Shown here: positions 36,301 to 49,529 of the stretch, in pieces
Numbering within the stretch: position 1 is the first letter of the stretch
How the letters are laid out: every line of letters begins with the position of its first letter
NCBI RefSeq assembly: GCF_010093595.1
Contig: NW_022985439.1
Location: forward strand, 1,197,713-1,261,712
DNA from: Mytilinidion resinicola
Taxonomy: Eukaryota; Ascomycota; Dothideomycetes; Mytilinidiales; Mytilinidiaceae
Reading direction: 5' to 3'
DNA: 64,000 bases
Notes under the pieces: generated by a model
What the model was told of the DNA's origin: nothing
Databases searched by the model: none
Seen by the model: only the letters and a program-made list of their open reading frames with translations
Translations under genes and position numbers: made by a program

Positions 36301-39300
36301 TCGATTAGGTAAGCTAAATTTTGAGATTTTAAGATCTACCTGAAACCTTTACTTACATATCTTGCTCACGATGTAAGGCCCACGCTTTAGATAGTTGGGA
36401 AATATAAATGTTGAACGAGGCGGGCTAGCTCGAAGCATGGTCTTTCGAGCTTTGGCTCGGCCTATACTTAGTGACTTACATATGCGAAGAAACGCATATA
36501 CTCTAGACGGTTTCAAAAAGTTTCAGAATGATGAAATCGAGGGGAACTCATGCGTAGACTTCTTAAGCTCTACATGAGTCGTTCGTTTCTAATTGAAGAA
36601 TGGGGAAGATTTCTGAGCATGCAGCAAGCCCCACAGACGACGAAGGTATTGAATATCCCGAGAGTAGTGTCTGAAGGTGTTTTCGGGAAACAATGACGGA
36701 ACACCAGATTATAGGATTAAGAATCAAAACTCAACTACGATATACTGAATCTAATCTCGTGCTCTATGCCTACTCTATCAAACATCATCAACCTATGATA
36801 TCGTGACCTACCCATTTATGATCTTGGCTGATGAGTTGGCCATAATGGATCAAGCTCCTGTAGGAGCTTGTCCCCAAGTACAGTATACGGAGGAGGATCG
36901 GCTATTTCATGACGTTGGGTTTAAGGATCGGCAGTATCACATGATTGCAGATCGAGCCCTGCATTCGCGTACTCGGCTGTAGGAGAAAGATCTCCAGCCG
37001 CAGCCTCATGCCAACCGTGTGGAGAATAGTGAGACACCCAAGGTCGCTGCCCCTCAATAGCGGTGAGACCTGCCGTGAGAGTTGGCAACGTTCTTGTACC
37101 CAACGCGAGGGGCTTTTGCTGCAGCGGCGGCATGTGCATATACGATAGGCGGTGTTGTCATGCAGGGAAATGGTCTAGATGCTAGTCCGTGGTGGGCAAA
37201 GGAGGGAATCTGCGAGAAGTGTGACACGGACTTCCGAACTTGGGCAGAATGAAGTAAGTCGCGGAGGGCGATGATGCGGGATTGCAGCAGCGCCGGGGTT
37301 GGTGATGGTGTTGAACGGTGGACGGATGGTGAGTGGTGAAGGGCGAGCCGGGACGTGCAGCACTCGGGCGGTCGGCTACTCACCGCCCAAGGAAGAGGCG
37401 CTTCGCGTGCATCGGCGCTGGCCAGAGAGGGAAAGTGGGGTGGATCTGATATGTGAGCACGGCCTTTGGTGTTGCAGAGATGTGGGCATCACCGGGCGCG
37501 AATCCTATGGCGCCGGATCGCGAGTCTGCTGTCGTCGACAGCCGTGCGGATTGGCACTCTGGGAGACTGGCGCTATGTTCGGACGAGTCTGTACCTACTT
37601 CCCTTGCGGCATCGTGATACGAAGTCGGCCTCAAGAGCGGTGGGCGCAGATGCTGTGCCCGGCATGCGCAAAAAGGTGATTTTTGCCGAGTGAGCCACAC
37701 CCTCTGCGTGGAAGTGCATTCGGATGTCACAAGGAATTCCAACCATCGGCGTCCCAATTAATGTGTAGTCGAAATTGATGGAGCAGTGCGGTCTGATCGG
37801 GTGCTGGTGGTGTTTGATCTTCTGCCAGTGATCCAGCACTCACGCCAGTCGATGTCATTGTGCAGCACACGCCGGAGCCGTAGCAAATAAAGTCCTGGGG
37901 ATGAGCGCGAGGCGGGACCCGCAACGAGGTGTGCGGAATGCCAGCCATAGCGCCCAAGGGTCCAGCGCGAGGCCGCGATAGCCGCATGAGTCGACGACGA
38001 GGTCATGCGGGGCACGAGGGCGAGGATGGCGGGGCAGACATGACTGTGGCACAGTGGGAGACTCTGTGGGGACAGCGCCCAGACGGTCGTTGCGCTGCAG
38101 GGTCGAATAAGAGGATGCGGGCAGACGTTTGGATCTCTTATGCTGAGGGATCGCTCACGGACGTGCAGCAAAGAGTGAATGGAAACCCTGACCGCACGGG
38201 GGCCCCGGCAAGCGCGCTTCAGGGTCCAGTCCATGTTGCACTGCTCGACACCACCTGACGATGTTGCCGTGCGACGTGATGAGTCCGTCGGCGAGGTGTC
38301 GTGAGGCGTGCAGCTGGGGAAGCTCGCAGATGCGCTTCTTCGCTCCGTCTTTAACACCGCAGGAGCCCGCGAACAGCTCCAGTAGCGCGGCAGATGGCAG
38401 ACGCTGCGTCTCTGCCATGGAGGGGCGTCAAGACAAGCCCATGGGCTCGAGGCCGGCTTCGGGGAGCGACCCTTGGTGGCTCGACAATCGAGGCTCCACC
38501 CGGCCTAGCGCGCTCGCTGCCAAGGGCCGTCGCGGACAGGGAACCACGCCCGCATTCGGCGTGCTGAGGGCGCCGAGGGCCTGCTGCTGGCCTGCTCAGC
38601 GCGATCCGTGGTGTTGAGGGCTCCGTCGCCGGCTGGCGGTGAGCACCCGGGCGTCTGGCATCCTCTCTCGTGACGGCCTGGACTTGGGGACATGGCTGCG
38701 TGAGCGCAGGGAGCGCGGAGGAGGCGTCGTGAATGCAATCGCATGCGCCCAGCTGCAGGCCGAGTGGTTTTGCGCCGGGGTGGTGGTGTGCTCTGCCGGC
38801 CTGATTGGCCCTGCTGACCTGGACGTCTATCACGACGAGGCGCCCTTTTGCCTCTCTCCCGCGCCCATTCGGCTGCTTCCGAATTCTGCAATCTTGCCTG
38901 CGCGTGCCCTCCTCCGGGCCTCGTCGACTGATCCTGGAGTCGCGTTGGATTCTCGTGCAGTCGCCGTCGAGTCTGCGCTGTTGTTTGGGCTCCAGTGCCC
39001 CGCCAGCTCCCGCGGCGAACATCTAATTTCGCACCCGCTGTCTCCACCGCGCAAGCAACCAAGACGGGACCTACAATAGGACGCCGCCGCTATCTCTGCA
39101 TTCATCGTGCCGTGTGTCTGCCCTCGCCGTTCCGCCCACTTCGTCCGGCTGCGCGTGCCCTGCCTGGCCTGCCTTTGCCTTGTGGGTTTGCTGAGATAGC
39201 ACTGAGGCGCGCTGCAGCAGCCTGCATTGCTCGAACCCCCCCAATTGGCCCTCCTCTGTGGCAGAATATCGCTTGGCTTGCTCCGTTTCTTTCGACTGGC

Positions 39301-39711
39301 GCCAGTCGGCCGACACTCCCTGCGTCTTGCTGCATATCATCTCGGCCCTCCGCCTCGATCGCTTCACTCCCAGGACCCCCTCGGGCTCTGTCGCAGACTC
39401 ACTCTGTACGTCCTTCACCACCCGGCGCCTGCGAGCATCCTCTCGCGCCGTCGTCGAGACGAGCTATCCGTGTCGTTCGTGTCGTTGTGCGTGCCTTCCC
39501 CGCACTCCCCCTTTGACACTTCTGGCTGACAGTTGCGTGGCAGTGTCGTGTTCTGGTGTCATTTTTCCCACGATCCTTTCAAGCAGCACCCTCTCCGCCT
39601 CTGCCTCCTACGGCGACGTCTCCGATTTCTTCCCTCATTTCTCCTCGAGCATAATACCCCTTCCGGCACGCGAACGCCCTACATGTCCTCGCGGCCAGCG
39701 ATTTTTGAACT
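36301..39711. other. Gene-free island: AT-richer left half, GC-rich right half
   Basis: About 3.4 kb without a supportable gene. From 36301 to about 36900 the DNA is AT-richer, with an imperfect hairpin (arms 36418-36434 and 36444-36463). From about 37000 to 39600 it is GC-rich, so long open frames appear on both strands and in several frames at once. None has a domain, consistent codon pattern or fitting splice sites. The last few hundred bases are CT-rich and probably include the promoter and leader of the LRR gene. Confidence 0.5.
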
Positions 39712-42184
39712 ATGGACACAGAGGATGGGCAGATATTCATAAAGGTGGGACCACCTCGAGAGCAACAATCTCTGGCGCCTCGACGATATGTTTCTGCATC
39801 CCCCAAAACGTGGCTTGTTTAGAACTGATCGTAGACAGAATCTGGCCTACTTTGTACGAACTCACGAAAAAGCACTCGCCAACGCCCTGCAGCTGCAGCG
39901 CCAATCTCCTAAAAATGCATCCACCGTAGGCGGAGGCCCTGCCTCGCCGACTTCGAATACACCCTCCAACTCTGCCTCAACCTTTGCGGCAGCCCTCTCC
40001 CTCCCCTACCTTACATTTACCTCGCAAACAATAAAGCCCGCAAAGCTGACCCTGACCCCGCACCACCTCTTCTACCTCCTCTCCCGCTTCGAGGAGATGT
40101 CGATACCTGTGGGACCGATGAATATTAGGTTGGAAAACATACACTCCGAGTCAACAAATTATGTCTCGTTCTTGAGCAAGGCACAAAGGAATAAAAGCAG
40201 GGCATCCGATCGTGACTCAATGCACTCCGTGTCCAGCATACGCAGTGTAATGTCAGGAATGTCTTCGCTATGGTCTACGCTTGGCCTTGCTTCCAACAGT
40301 GCAGCCAAGGCAGAAAAGCAGAAGGCTGCTATTCAAGAGGACCTCAAATACCTCTATTCTGCCTTTACCAAGATTCCGTGCTTACGGCTGGCGCCCGACC
40401 ACAAAGCCCGCCTCATCGCAGGATACGAGGAATTCCCTTTTGATAGTGCCGTTCCTCTGTTTGCATTCAAGAACCTGAGTGCCCTTGAGATCTACGACGT
40501 AGACTTCCGCCAGTTCTATGGTTGGGACCGACTAGCCGAGCAACTACGGAGCCTCACTGTCAAAAGAGCCGGAGTGGACGACCCAACTGATTTGCTGATT
40601 AACGTTGTCCTGGACGATATGGACAAACGAAGGAAAAGGTCTGCCAAGGCTCCACCGTCACCCGTCACGCCGTGGACTACCCCTGGCACTGCTACCAAGA
40701 ATGTTGATATTGCGAGGTCGCAAACACCACCGGCTTCGCCAGGCGACAGACTTGGTCTAAATAGCCCCCAAAGCGTGCCCATGGCGCGGAGTGGATCTAG
40801 TGAATCAAAGTCCAAAGCCCGCCCCCGGCAACGGAGTGCCTCACCCACGCGACCTCACAGCTCCAGGCATGGCTCGACCAATGTGTACGGCAGGAATAGT
40901 ACGGGGAATATCCGACGTTCATCTGGAAGCTCGGGCTCTAGCATTCAGTCAGCGACTCCTCGCAATAGCACATCCAATCTGTTGTCCACGCCGTGGTTCC
41001 CGTCAACCAAGTGGAGATTCTTGAGGCATCTGAGTCTTGCTGACAATGCCTTGACCAACATATCAACAGCAAGTCTGGCTCCACTGGCCAATACTTTGCA
41101 GTCTTTTGATCTTTCAGCAAATCTTTTTACAGAGATACCTGACAGTTTGGCCTCATTGACATCTCTCCGTGCGCTAAATCTTTCAAACTGCATGATCGAG
41201 TCGTTGCACTCATTGGGAAGAAGTCCGCTGCCGGCTATTACTACACTGAACCTCCGTTCCAACCGTCTGATCTCGCTTGCCGGCGTAGAGCGACTGCTGT
41301 CTTTGGAGCGTGTTGACTTGCGTGATAACAAGCTAACAGATCCAACCGAAGTCGCTCGTCTGACAGGCATTCCAGAAATACAGGAGATCTACGTCGGTCG
41401 TAACCCGTTCTGCAAAACACACAGCAACTATCGTGTTACAATCTTCAACTTGTTCCGAAAAACGCCCGGGTATGCTGAGGATATTGTCATTGACACGACT
41501 GGGCCAGGCTACAGCGAACGCAAGCAGCTGGTTGATAGGGCCCCAGAACGTCCCAATGTTCCAGTCATGAAACCACCTCCAGAGGATGACGTGAGTGCAC
41601 CTCCGCCTCCTCCGCCCAAGCCGCGCCCGGCCTTTGCGGATGTTCCCGGACAGGGTAATATCGAAGCCCAGACTCAATCGGCGAGATCACACCACCGTTC
41701 GAGAAGCGACTATGGGACTGGTGGAGCCGGGTCGCAAAGGCGACGCAAACCAAAGCGGCGGATAGTGGAGCTATCGCAAAGCGAGCATGCACAATCTGCA
41801 GCTTTATCAGTTCCGCCACCTGAAGATCTATACACCAGCCCGGTCAAGCCACAGCTACATACCGCTCACACAGCATCTGAAGCTTTGACTACCGTACACA
41901 CCCACCCCGACCATGAGCAGCTCCCTCTCATAAACACCGCCCTAGCTACCCACCCTAAAGACTCTGCAGTGGAGTTTGACGTTAGCAGCGACCTCTACAA
42001 AAAGAAAATCGAAGCTTTGCGGCAGGACTTCGGAAGCACGTGGCTGAGTGCCCTTGGGGATGAGTCGTGGGACTCTCAAACGGTGGGCAGCTTCCCCGAG
42101 CGGGGCTTCTCACCTCCGCTCAAGCCGTCTCTGACACGGACGCCCAGCCAAGGCATCGTGTCAGGAGGGCGAACGCTCGGCTGA
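39712..42184 (+). CDS. Leucine-rich-repeat protein, possibly STK11IP/LIP1-like
   Basis: Exons 39712-39744 and 39839-42184, 792 aa. The first exon codes for only 11 residues (MDTEDGQIFIK). The 94-nt intron (GTGGGA donor, CTGAT branch site close to the GTAGACAG acceptor) joins it to NLAYFVRTHEKALANAL. An ATG at 39788 lies inside this intron and would give a different N-terminus. The middle has about five LRRs (LRHLSLADNALTNI through RVDLRDNKLTD, about residues 425-540) with an LRR cap (NPFCKTHSNYRVTIFNLF). Before them is a conserved-looking helical/beta region (LFAFKNLSALEIYDVDF), then a Ser/Pro/Arg-rich linker. The C-terminal third is Pro-rich (a run of PPPPPP) and disordered. The layout recalls the LKB1-interacting protein STK11IP; this is a tentative link. 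The cellular role is not known. Confidence 0.85.
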
Positions 42185-44463
42185 GGCCATATTCTTCTTC
42201 GAACACGCAGTACTCTTCATGGGCAATGAGTACCTGAGGTTCTTGTGACACCACCGACACCGCACGATTGTCGAGAATGGCCCCATTACTCCCAATAACG
42301 TGGTACAGGATCTACCTTGTCTGGCGCAAAGATCGGCCCCTTTACCTCAAGTTGTTCCTGCAGACCCTTTCCCTCATCCTCGCTTGCATTCAGTTGGAAA
42401 TGGTCGAAGAAGACCCTACCAAAAGGTGGTTCAGACCTACGACCAGCCGCGTCATGTTAGTGGGCGACCTCGAAAGCGCTTTTTATCTCCCCTTTCTCTG
42501 CCAGTCTCTGCGCGGTCTGTTCTCCTCTCGTTCACGGCAATGAATTTATGCATGCATGCTTTTTGTAGATCATTATGCACGGCGTTGGGGTTCCTGTTGA
42601 GCTCGAGCGCCGAGGCTTACCGCTCGCTGTATCCTAATTTCTGTTTGCAGATGTTGATGTTTCATTCTCTGCCGGTTCTGCGCCTAGTTTTGCTCTAAAA
42701 CGGTTGCATTGCTTGCATTTGCTTGGTGCTGGAGGGCTTCTTATTAGCATGTCTGCTCTGTTTGCTTGTATTCTTTCCTGGTCGATGCGGTTCGCACGGT
42801 TGTATGATATGGGTTGGGTTCTCGTATGTGTTCTGCAGCGATTCAGCAAGATGATTTCCAGACGAGCGAATGTGCGGGGGGTTTCCGTGGAGAAAGAAGC
42901 TGGCAGGCTTCTTGGAGTGCATATTTAGCTGCGCGTTCGGACTGGGACTGGGCGCCCTGGTTCCAGCTTGTGTCTGTCCGAATCGAGGAGGGGGTTCTCC
43001 CAATGTTCCACTATGCTTTTCACCGTGAAACTCTGATATGATGTCACCCGGCACGTGATCTGGTCGCAACGCCGCCCTATGAAACCGCTGTGGCCCCTCG
43101 GTGGCGAGCTCGGTGGCGAGCACGATGGCGGCGGGTTTTCCAGCGCGAATGCAGCCCAAAGCAGCCGACCGGGAGCCAGAGCCGCATAAGGCGTGTGCGT
43201 GGGCTTAATTTTAGCTACCTAGTTGATGCCTGAAGGGGTCCTCGAAGCGGATCTCGAAGCGGATCATGCGGACGAGGGTCTGGCCTTGCGCGCTGGAGCT
43301 GAGGCGACACAGCGTGGCATTCATGAGGTCCGCAGTTCCAGTGTACATGTGGATGTGTGCACGCATATGGACACAGGGGCTTTGTTCAGCACATAGCGGC
43401 GCCACGCCGCGAGCCCAGGACGCGTAAGACGAAGAGGTGCCGGCCGTGGTTTGAGCTGGCGGTGCAGCTCTTGTATAGGGCTCCTTAGCGCCAGCTCGAC
43501 GGCCGTTTGTCATTGACTGGGGGGCGGGCGAGGGTCGGTCTCTTCTGGCGGCGCTGTCTGTGCCGGCTGCGATCTCTCCCATCCCTTCACAGCACCGCCG
43601 ACGACTTTTCCGCTGTCCTCGCTGCCCTCCTGCTGCCCTGCCGCCCTCGACCTCGTAGCATTTTCGCCCTCCGCTGCCGCAAATTGCATCGGCGTCGGCA
43701 CATTCCTCCCGGACTCGAAATCGCACACTTCCTAAACGAGAGAGGCTCGTCGTCCTCGCTCTGAAACGCAAACTCGACCTCTGCCCAACATCAGCCGCCG
43801 CCCGCCTCAACACCCACACCCAACGCCCGCTGCCCGTAACAAGCTCCGTCCGGCTCCGCTGGTCTTGCTGCTGCCCCGTCCGCTGCGATTTTCCGCACCG
43901 CAGCCTCCCGTAGCCCGCTGTAGCGGTGAAAGCGCATCCCACCCCGTGAGAACCTCGACTCTCGCTCCGGTCACAACAACGCCTCCCCACCACCACCAAC
44001 GCCAGCCTGCCCGCCGCTATCCACAGGGCTGCCGCACACACACGTTCCCACAAGCTCGCTGCTAAGTCTTCCGTGCTGCACGCTTCCGCCAAGTCGCGTG
44101 GTTCCGGCACCGCCGTTTGGCGTCTTCTGAGGGGCTTCGAGCCAATTCTCTGCACTCGACGGCATCGCTGTCCACAGCCTATCTAGAGTTCTGCATATTC
44201 CAAAGCACCAGAGGTGAGTTAGAGAGAGCACGACGTGTCTTTTCATTCACTCTTCCCCGCATGTTGCCCTATCACCAGGCTCCCTCACCATCTGCGTCAT
44301 CAAAAGAGCTCCCGACGCGATTGCTAACCTCTTCTCCAATCCACCAGGCGGCACACACCACACTTCCATCGCAGCGCAATCTCACCACCCCGCCTCTTGA
44401 CCCCCCGCGAGGACCCCTCGTTTCCTCATACTTACCCGCAACAGCCATCAGCAAGCCCCAGCG
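42185..44463. other. Spacer: LRR 3' flank and long PP1 promoter/leader
   Basis: About 2.3 kb without a supportable gene. A 314-codon minus-strand frame (44155-43211) is GC-driven, compositionally biased and without a domain. At about 44215 the sequence AGAG/GTGAGT looks like a donor for an intron in the PP1 5' leader, with CAG acceptors possible at several places before 44464. Pyrimidine-rich stretches dominate 43800-44460. Confidence 0.4.
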
Positions 44464-45681
<1,218 letters not shown>

Positions 45682-47554
45682 CACACTATAGCAGATAAAA
45701 CAATTACGAACTCCTCGTGCAGCAGGTTCGGGCGTCGATAGACATACCCACATCGTTATTAAGCGCCACCTCCGATCGTCGCCATAGGATGAGCTTCGAA
45801 ATATCCGCGTCACCCCGCCAATATCATTCCCCACCTTCCTTCGGCAGACACTGGATTACTCGACCCTCGACCCCCGACCCTCGAGCTCGGCTGCATGTTT
45901 AACGCTCACCCATACCTTCACTGTCTGTCAAGTGCGATTTGTCATCCAAGCCCGCGAAAAGAACGGTTTCACGAACTTTACGATGACGAAGGCGAGAAAG
46001 ACTCTCTTGGCTCATCTGTGTGTGTTTTGTTGCCCTCCTTTTCTTTCTCCTTTTCGACAACTTGTTTCTGTTATGAGAGATAAAGGGACGGGGAATTAAC
46101 TACGAATTAACTGGTTGCTCGAATTGTCTTTTGAGGCCCCCCTCTTAGCTTTGCTTCCCGTGTTCTGAGAACTCGCCAGGCGAAGAGAAATCATGACGGG
46201 GGGGAAGTCTGTTGTGCTTTCAGTTGAAAATGGAACGATGGTTTATTAACTTCAAAGACTCTTGTTTTGCTGCTGTTTTTGTTGCCTGCCCTGCCTTGTC
46301 TGACCAGGGGCTGTGCTAGATCGAGTTCCAATTGTATATTCTATACCACAACAGCTTTTCCGACGGCAAGATGTGTGAGTGTGGCCCCCCTCATGACAGG
46401 TAGCTGGTCAGCCGAGAGGCTGCCTGATAACCAACCCCATTTGAACAAGACATTAGTACCAGGACTTTGAAAGGACCACGGGGGCACCCCTAGCAGCGGT
46501 AAGCCCAGTGTTGCACTTTCTCTCCACGAGGCGAATAGGTAAAGTGGGTATGTCTGTTATTGAATTGCCGCCCGACGCCCTTTGCGGAGGTATAGTCCCT
46601 GGACTGCACATCAAATCCGTTTCCCTCTCTTTTCTCACATTTCTGAGTCTCTTCACACTTCCCGGATTCCCCCCATGCCCTATCCCCTATTACCTCCTCT
46701 TTCCGGGGTTTATCCCCTTTATTTACATAGCTTTTCGTTTCTTCTTAGGTGGGTGGTTGGGGTGAGAAGTCTTGTACTTTCCCTTCGGCGAGCTTAGTTT
46801 GTAGGGATTTGTGGCGACGGCTACGGTGGCCGATGGAGCGGAGGTGGGTAGAGATGTTGTGTTTTTGGCACGCTTGCGCGGCGAGGCCTGGAGTGGATGG
46901 GGGTGAGGGGAAGGTAGGTAGGTAGGAGTCAGAGATTGAAAAGTGGTCATGGAGAGAGAGAGAGGGTAGGGAGGGAAGGGGGCGGCTGTGTTTATGCCGA
47001 TGCTGACGGGGGATGCAGAGGCCAGAGGTGGGCTTTTGGACCGGTTGCAATGCCTTCGCATAGATATCCGCACACCTTCCTGCCACTGTCTATGGGGATT
47101 TCAACGTACTAATAGAAACTAGATACACTTTTAATCTGCGTACGCCCTGCTGACGCTGTCTGGGGTGGCCTTGTGAGTTTACTAGTCGTCCAAAATGCCG
47201 AGCTTCTCTCTTATTCGGAATGCTGAAAATACTTGTGAAGCTACTCATGCAGCGGTAAACGAGTGTGCGGATTCCTATGTCGAGGCATTGTAGAAGCTAT
47301 ACACCATTGTCGGGGTGCAGCTCGTTGCAAGGAAGCCGGTTAGTCAAGAGGCAGCTCAGATTCTGCTGCAGAAAAGTTGACAAGGGTGTAGAGTTTTAAA
47401 AGCCCACGGGGGTACCCCAAACAGTGGCAAACGAGTGTACACAGAGTCACAGTCTATCACGATAAAGTTGAAGCAGAGTATGAAAAGTGTGTTCCCATAA
47501 ACGCTACGAATGAAAGAAAGAAAAAGGCGATCGTACCGTATCGCCAAGTTATCC
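45682..47554. other. Convergent spacer between PP1 and F-box gene 1
   Basis: About 1.9 kb without a gene. It contains a G/A-rich simple-sequence block at 46885-47000 (with a GGTA and a GA run). A pair of similar roughly 55-bp segments lies at about 46465-46520 and 47385-47440. A segment at 47150-47300 also resembles 49530-49690. No coding evidence. Confidence 0.45.
47150..47300. repeat. Direct repeat copy A (3' flank of F-box gene 1)
   Basis: Aligns by eye over about 150 bp with 49530-49690. Shared words include TGGCC, CGTCCAAAATGCC versus CGTCCAGATGCC, ATTCGGAAT versus ATTCAGAAT, CATGCAGCGG versus CATGCAGTGG and GAGGCATTG versus GAGACATTG. Most differences are G/A or C/T transitions. Confidence 0.65.
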
Positions 47555-49006
47555 CTAATTAGTCTGAAGAATGGCTCGGTATTCCTCCAGTATGTCAACT
47601 TCATCCGTCTGGCCGGTGACTCTCCTAATAGCCTTGAAATCGATTCTACTGCCCCAGTCTTTTAGAATCAGACGAAGGTCTTTCTCCATTTGAACAAACG
47701 CCTCGCTCCCTTCATACTTATCCACGAAAATCATGGTAATGGAGTTCAGATGAGGATATTTGCCGGCATCATAGCACTCCCTCGCCATCTTCATGGCCTC
47801 GCGGATATGCTTCCAAAGTGGCTGATTGTTCCGAACGTAAACCTCGACCTCGATGATGGACCTCGGAAGGGTATCTTGGAGATTCGCAGGCAAGGCCGGG
47901 CGGGAGAAGAATATTTGCATGGACAATCGCAGAGTTTGTAATTTTCCGAAGCGGACTAGCGACACGATCCCGCGATGCAAGTATTCGCGCTCGTAGATAA
48001 ATGACACTTGGAGATCCAGAAAACGGAGGTTCCGCGCTTCGCTCAATCCGTCGGAGAGATTGGCCAATTGCCGGAGGTTAAATGCTATGGGATCGTTCTC
48101 ATAGACCGTTACGGACTCCAGGCGGGCGATACTTTGTGCATTTGAGTCGAGATCCCGATATCGACGACCCCAACTCGTGTTAGACATTTCCATGAACTTG
48201 AGTTTGGCCATGCGGAATGGGTGGAGGTATTCCGACGACACATTCGTGCACTTCAACGTTTGGAGGGAGTCCTGTGCTGGAATGGGCAGTACATTCTGCC
48301 GGATCCATGGGATCTCGTAATGGACACCAGGGGCCGAGTAACGGAGATTAGAGCCGGCGAATTCCACTTCGAAGTGTTTGATAGACCCAAGACACGGATG
48401 GAGATGCTTGAGCTTCGGAGTGTTGGGACCATCCGCGCAAAGGAACAACTGCGTGAGGGGTCCCGCCTCGGTTAGTCGCAATCGAATATCCTTTACTTCG
48501 TACGCGACTCCCAGTACGAATCCTACCATGAAATCCCATTCAGCCCTCAGGATGCCACGCATCCATTCCATGTGGACGACAGACCCGTCAAGTGTAGACG
48601 CATGCGCGTATTCTCCAAGGCTGGACTTGAAATAGGAGTGAGAGAATTGACGCCACACCGTCTCCTTACTTGTGGGGGTGACCTCCACATCGTTGTCGAT
48701 CAGGAGTAAGAACGCATCTCTCGCCGGGCGGAATAAGAACGCGATTTCCGCCGGGCGCTGATCCGTGTCTTCGAGGAGTGTGACTGTTTTGATGCGCGCT
48801 GCAAGGCGTGGATCAAACAAGAGTTTGTAAACCAGCTTGCTGAGTGCCTGGGCACTGCTCTTGTAGATATGTATCTTTTCGTTAAGTCCCATGCCGGCCC
48901 GTCCACATTGGAACTTCGACGTACACTTGAGATTCAAGCACTCCGCAGCCGTGAGGTACTCGGCAACCTCGTCGTGAAGCTCGTTGGGGAGGACATCGAA
49001 AGACAT
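47555..49006 (-). CDS. F-box domain protein 1
   Basis: Single exon, 483 aa. ATG 49006 (MSFDVLPNEL) was chosen; the frame reaches 49051 only through a TTG codon. The N-terminal F-box reads VLPNELHDEVAEYLTAAECLNLKC (about residues 5-28, split here for length) and would contact Skp1 in an SCF ligase. The rest is a poorly conserved solenoid-like region with leucine-spaced strands (LETVTVYEN-like, LRFLDLQVSF, LQTLRLSMQIF), as in the large fungal family of F-box/LRR-like proteins. No paralogue-defining catalytic motif is present. It lies in tandem with F-box gene 2 on the same strand, and the flanks of the two genes are homologous, so they arose by duplication although the proteins have diverged strongly. 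Substrate unknown. Confidence 0.82.
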   Translation of the reverse strand: MSFDVLPNELHDEVAEYLTAAECLNLKCTSKFQCGRAGMGLNEKIHIYKSSAQALSKLVYKLLFDPRLAARIKTVTLLEDTDQRPAEIAFLFRPARDAFLLLIDNDVEVTPTSKETVWRQFSHSYFKSSLGEYAHASTLDGSVVHMEWMRGILRAEWDFMVGFVLGVAYEVKDIRLRLTEAGPLTQLFLCADGPNTPKLKHLHPCLGSIKHFEVEFAGSNLRYSAPGVHYEIPWIRQNVLPIPAQDSLQTLKCTNVSSEYLHPFRMAKLKFMEMSNTSWGRRYRDLDSNAQSIARLESVTVYENDPIAFNLRQLANLSDGLSEARNLRFLDLQVSFIYEREYLHRGIVSLVRFGKLQTLRLSMQIFFSRPALPANLQDTLPRSIIEVEVYVRNNQPLWKHIREAMKMARECYDAGKYPHLNSITMIFVDKYEGSEAFVQMEKDLRLILKDWGSRIDFKAIRRVTGQTDEVDILEEYRAILQTN

Positions 49007-49198
49007 GATAGCGGTCTTTGAGACGGAATGGTGATGGCTGAGTGGCTTCAATAGGTTGGAGCGGGGGGAATGGGGATGGACTTACGATTTGGGTTGGTGG
49101 GTTGAAGGACCTCAGACGGCGGTGGGACGGTGTACGCAGATGGGCGTCCTAGTGATAGAGTGGTGATGAAGAGGGGCCCGATATTGGTAAGAACGAAA

Positions 49199-49345
49199 AC
49201 TCACGTAACGGTAGCGAATAGACGTTGTACGTGCTGTGGCCGATGATGACGATGACGATGTAGAGGAGAAGGAGAGGTCTGGGGGAAGGCGAGGCTGCAT
49301 ACAAGAGGTGCTATGCGCCTCCCCTGCTCTTCCCTGACATCGAGG
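49199..49345. repeat. Direct repeat copy A, promoter side of F-box gene 1
   Basis: Aligns with 51568-51705 at roughly three quarters identity by eye. Shared words include TCACGTAAC, GACGTTGTA, GTGCTGTG, a GATGATGA-type run, GAGGCT and AGAGGTGC followed by TGCGCCT. Both copies lie upstream of minus-strand F-box genes. Confidence 0.75.
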
Positions 49346-49529
49346 AAGGTAGGCTCGAGAGGTAGCAAATGCTGTTAAGACCGGAGAGTTTGGCAAGTAG
49401 GAGGTGAGGTTAAAACCTGTCGGACTCACGTCATGCTCCCAGTCAACTGCACTTCAAACGTCGAGCCAGCAGTTCATTGAGAACCTACGGTGATGATATA
49501 AACTTCCGATCTATGTACACCCCTCTACC

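Noticed and set aside
36635..36790. Possible solo LTR (TG...CA ends, AT-rich)
   Set aside because: No second copy, no target-site duplication and no convincing primer-binding site seen in the window.
37758..39022. Several minus-strand frames of 180-220 codons in the GC-rich block
   Set aside because: Multiple overlapping frames on both strands, Ser/Arg/Pro-driven composition and no domain; an effect of GC content.
43211..44155. 314-codon minus-strand frame upstream of PP1
   Set aside because: Arg/Gly/Ala-rich shadow of the CT-rich PP1 leader; no domain, and many frames are open in parallel.
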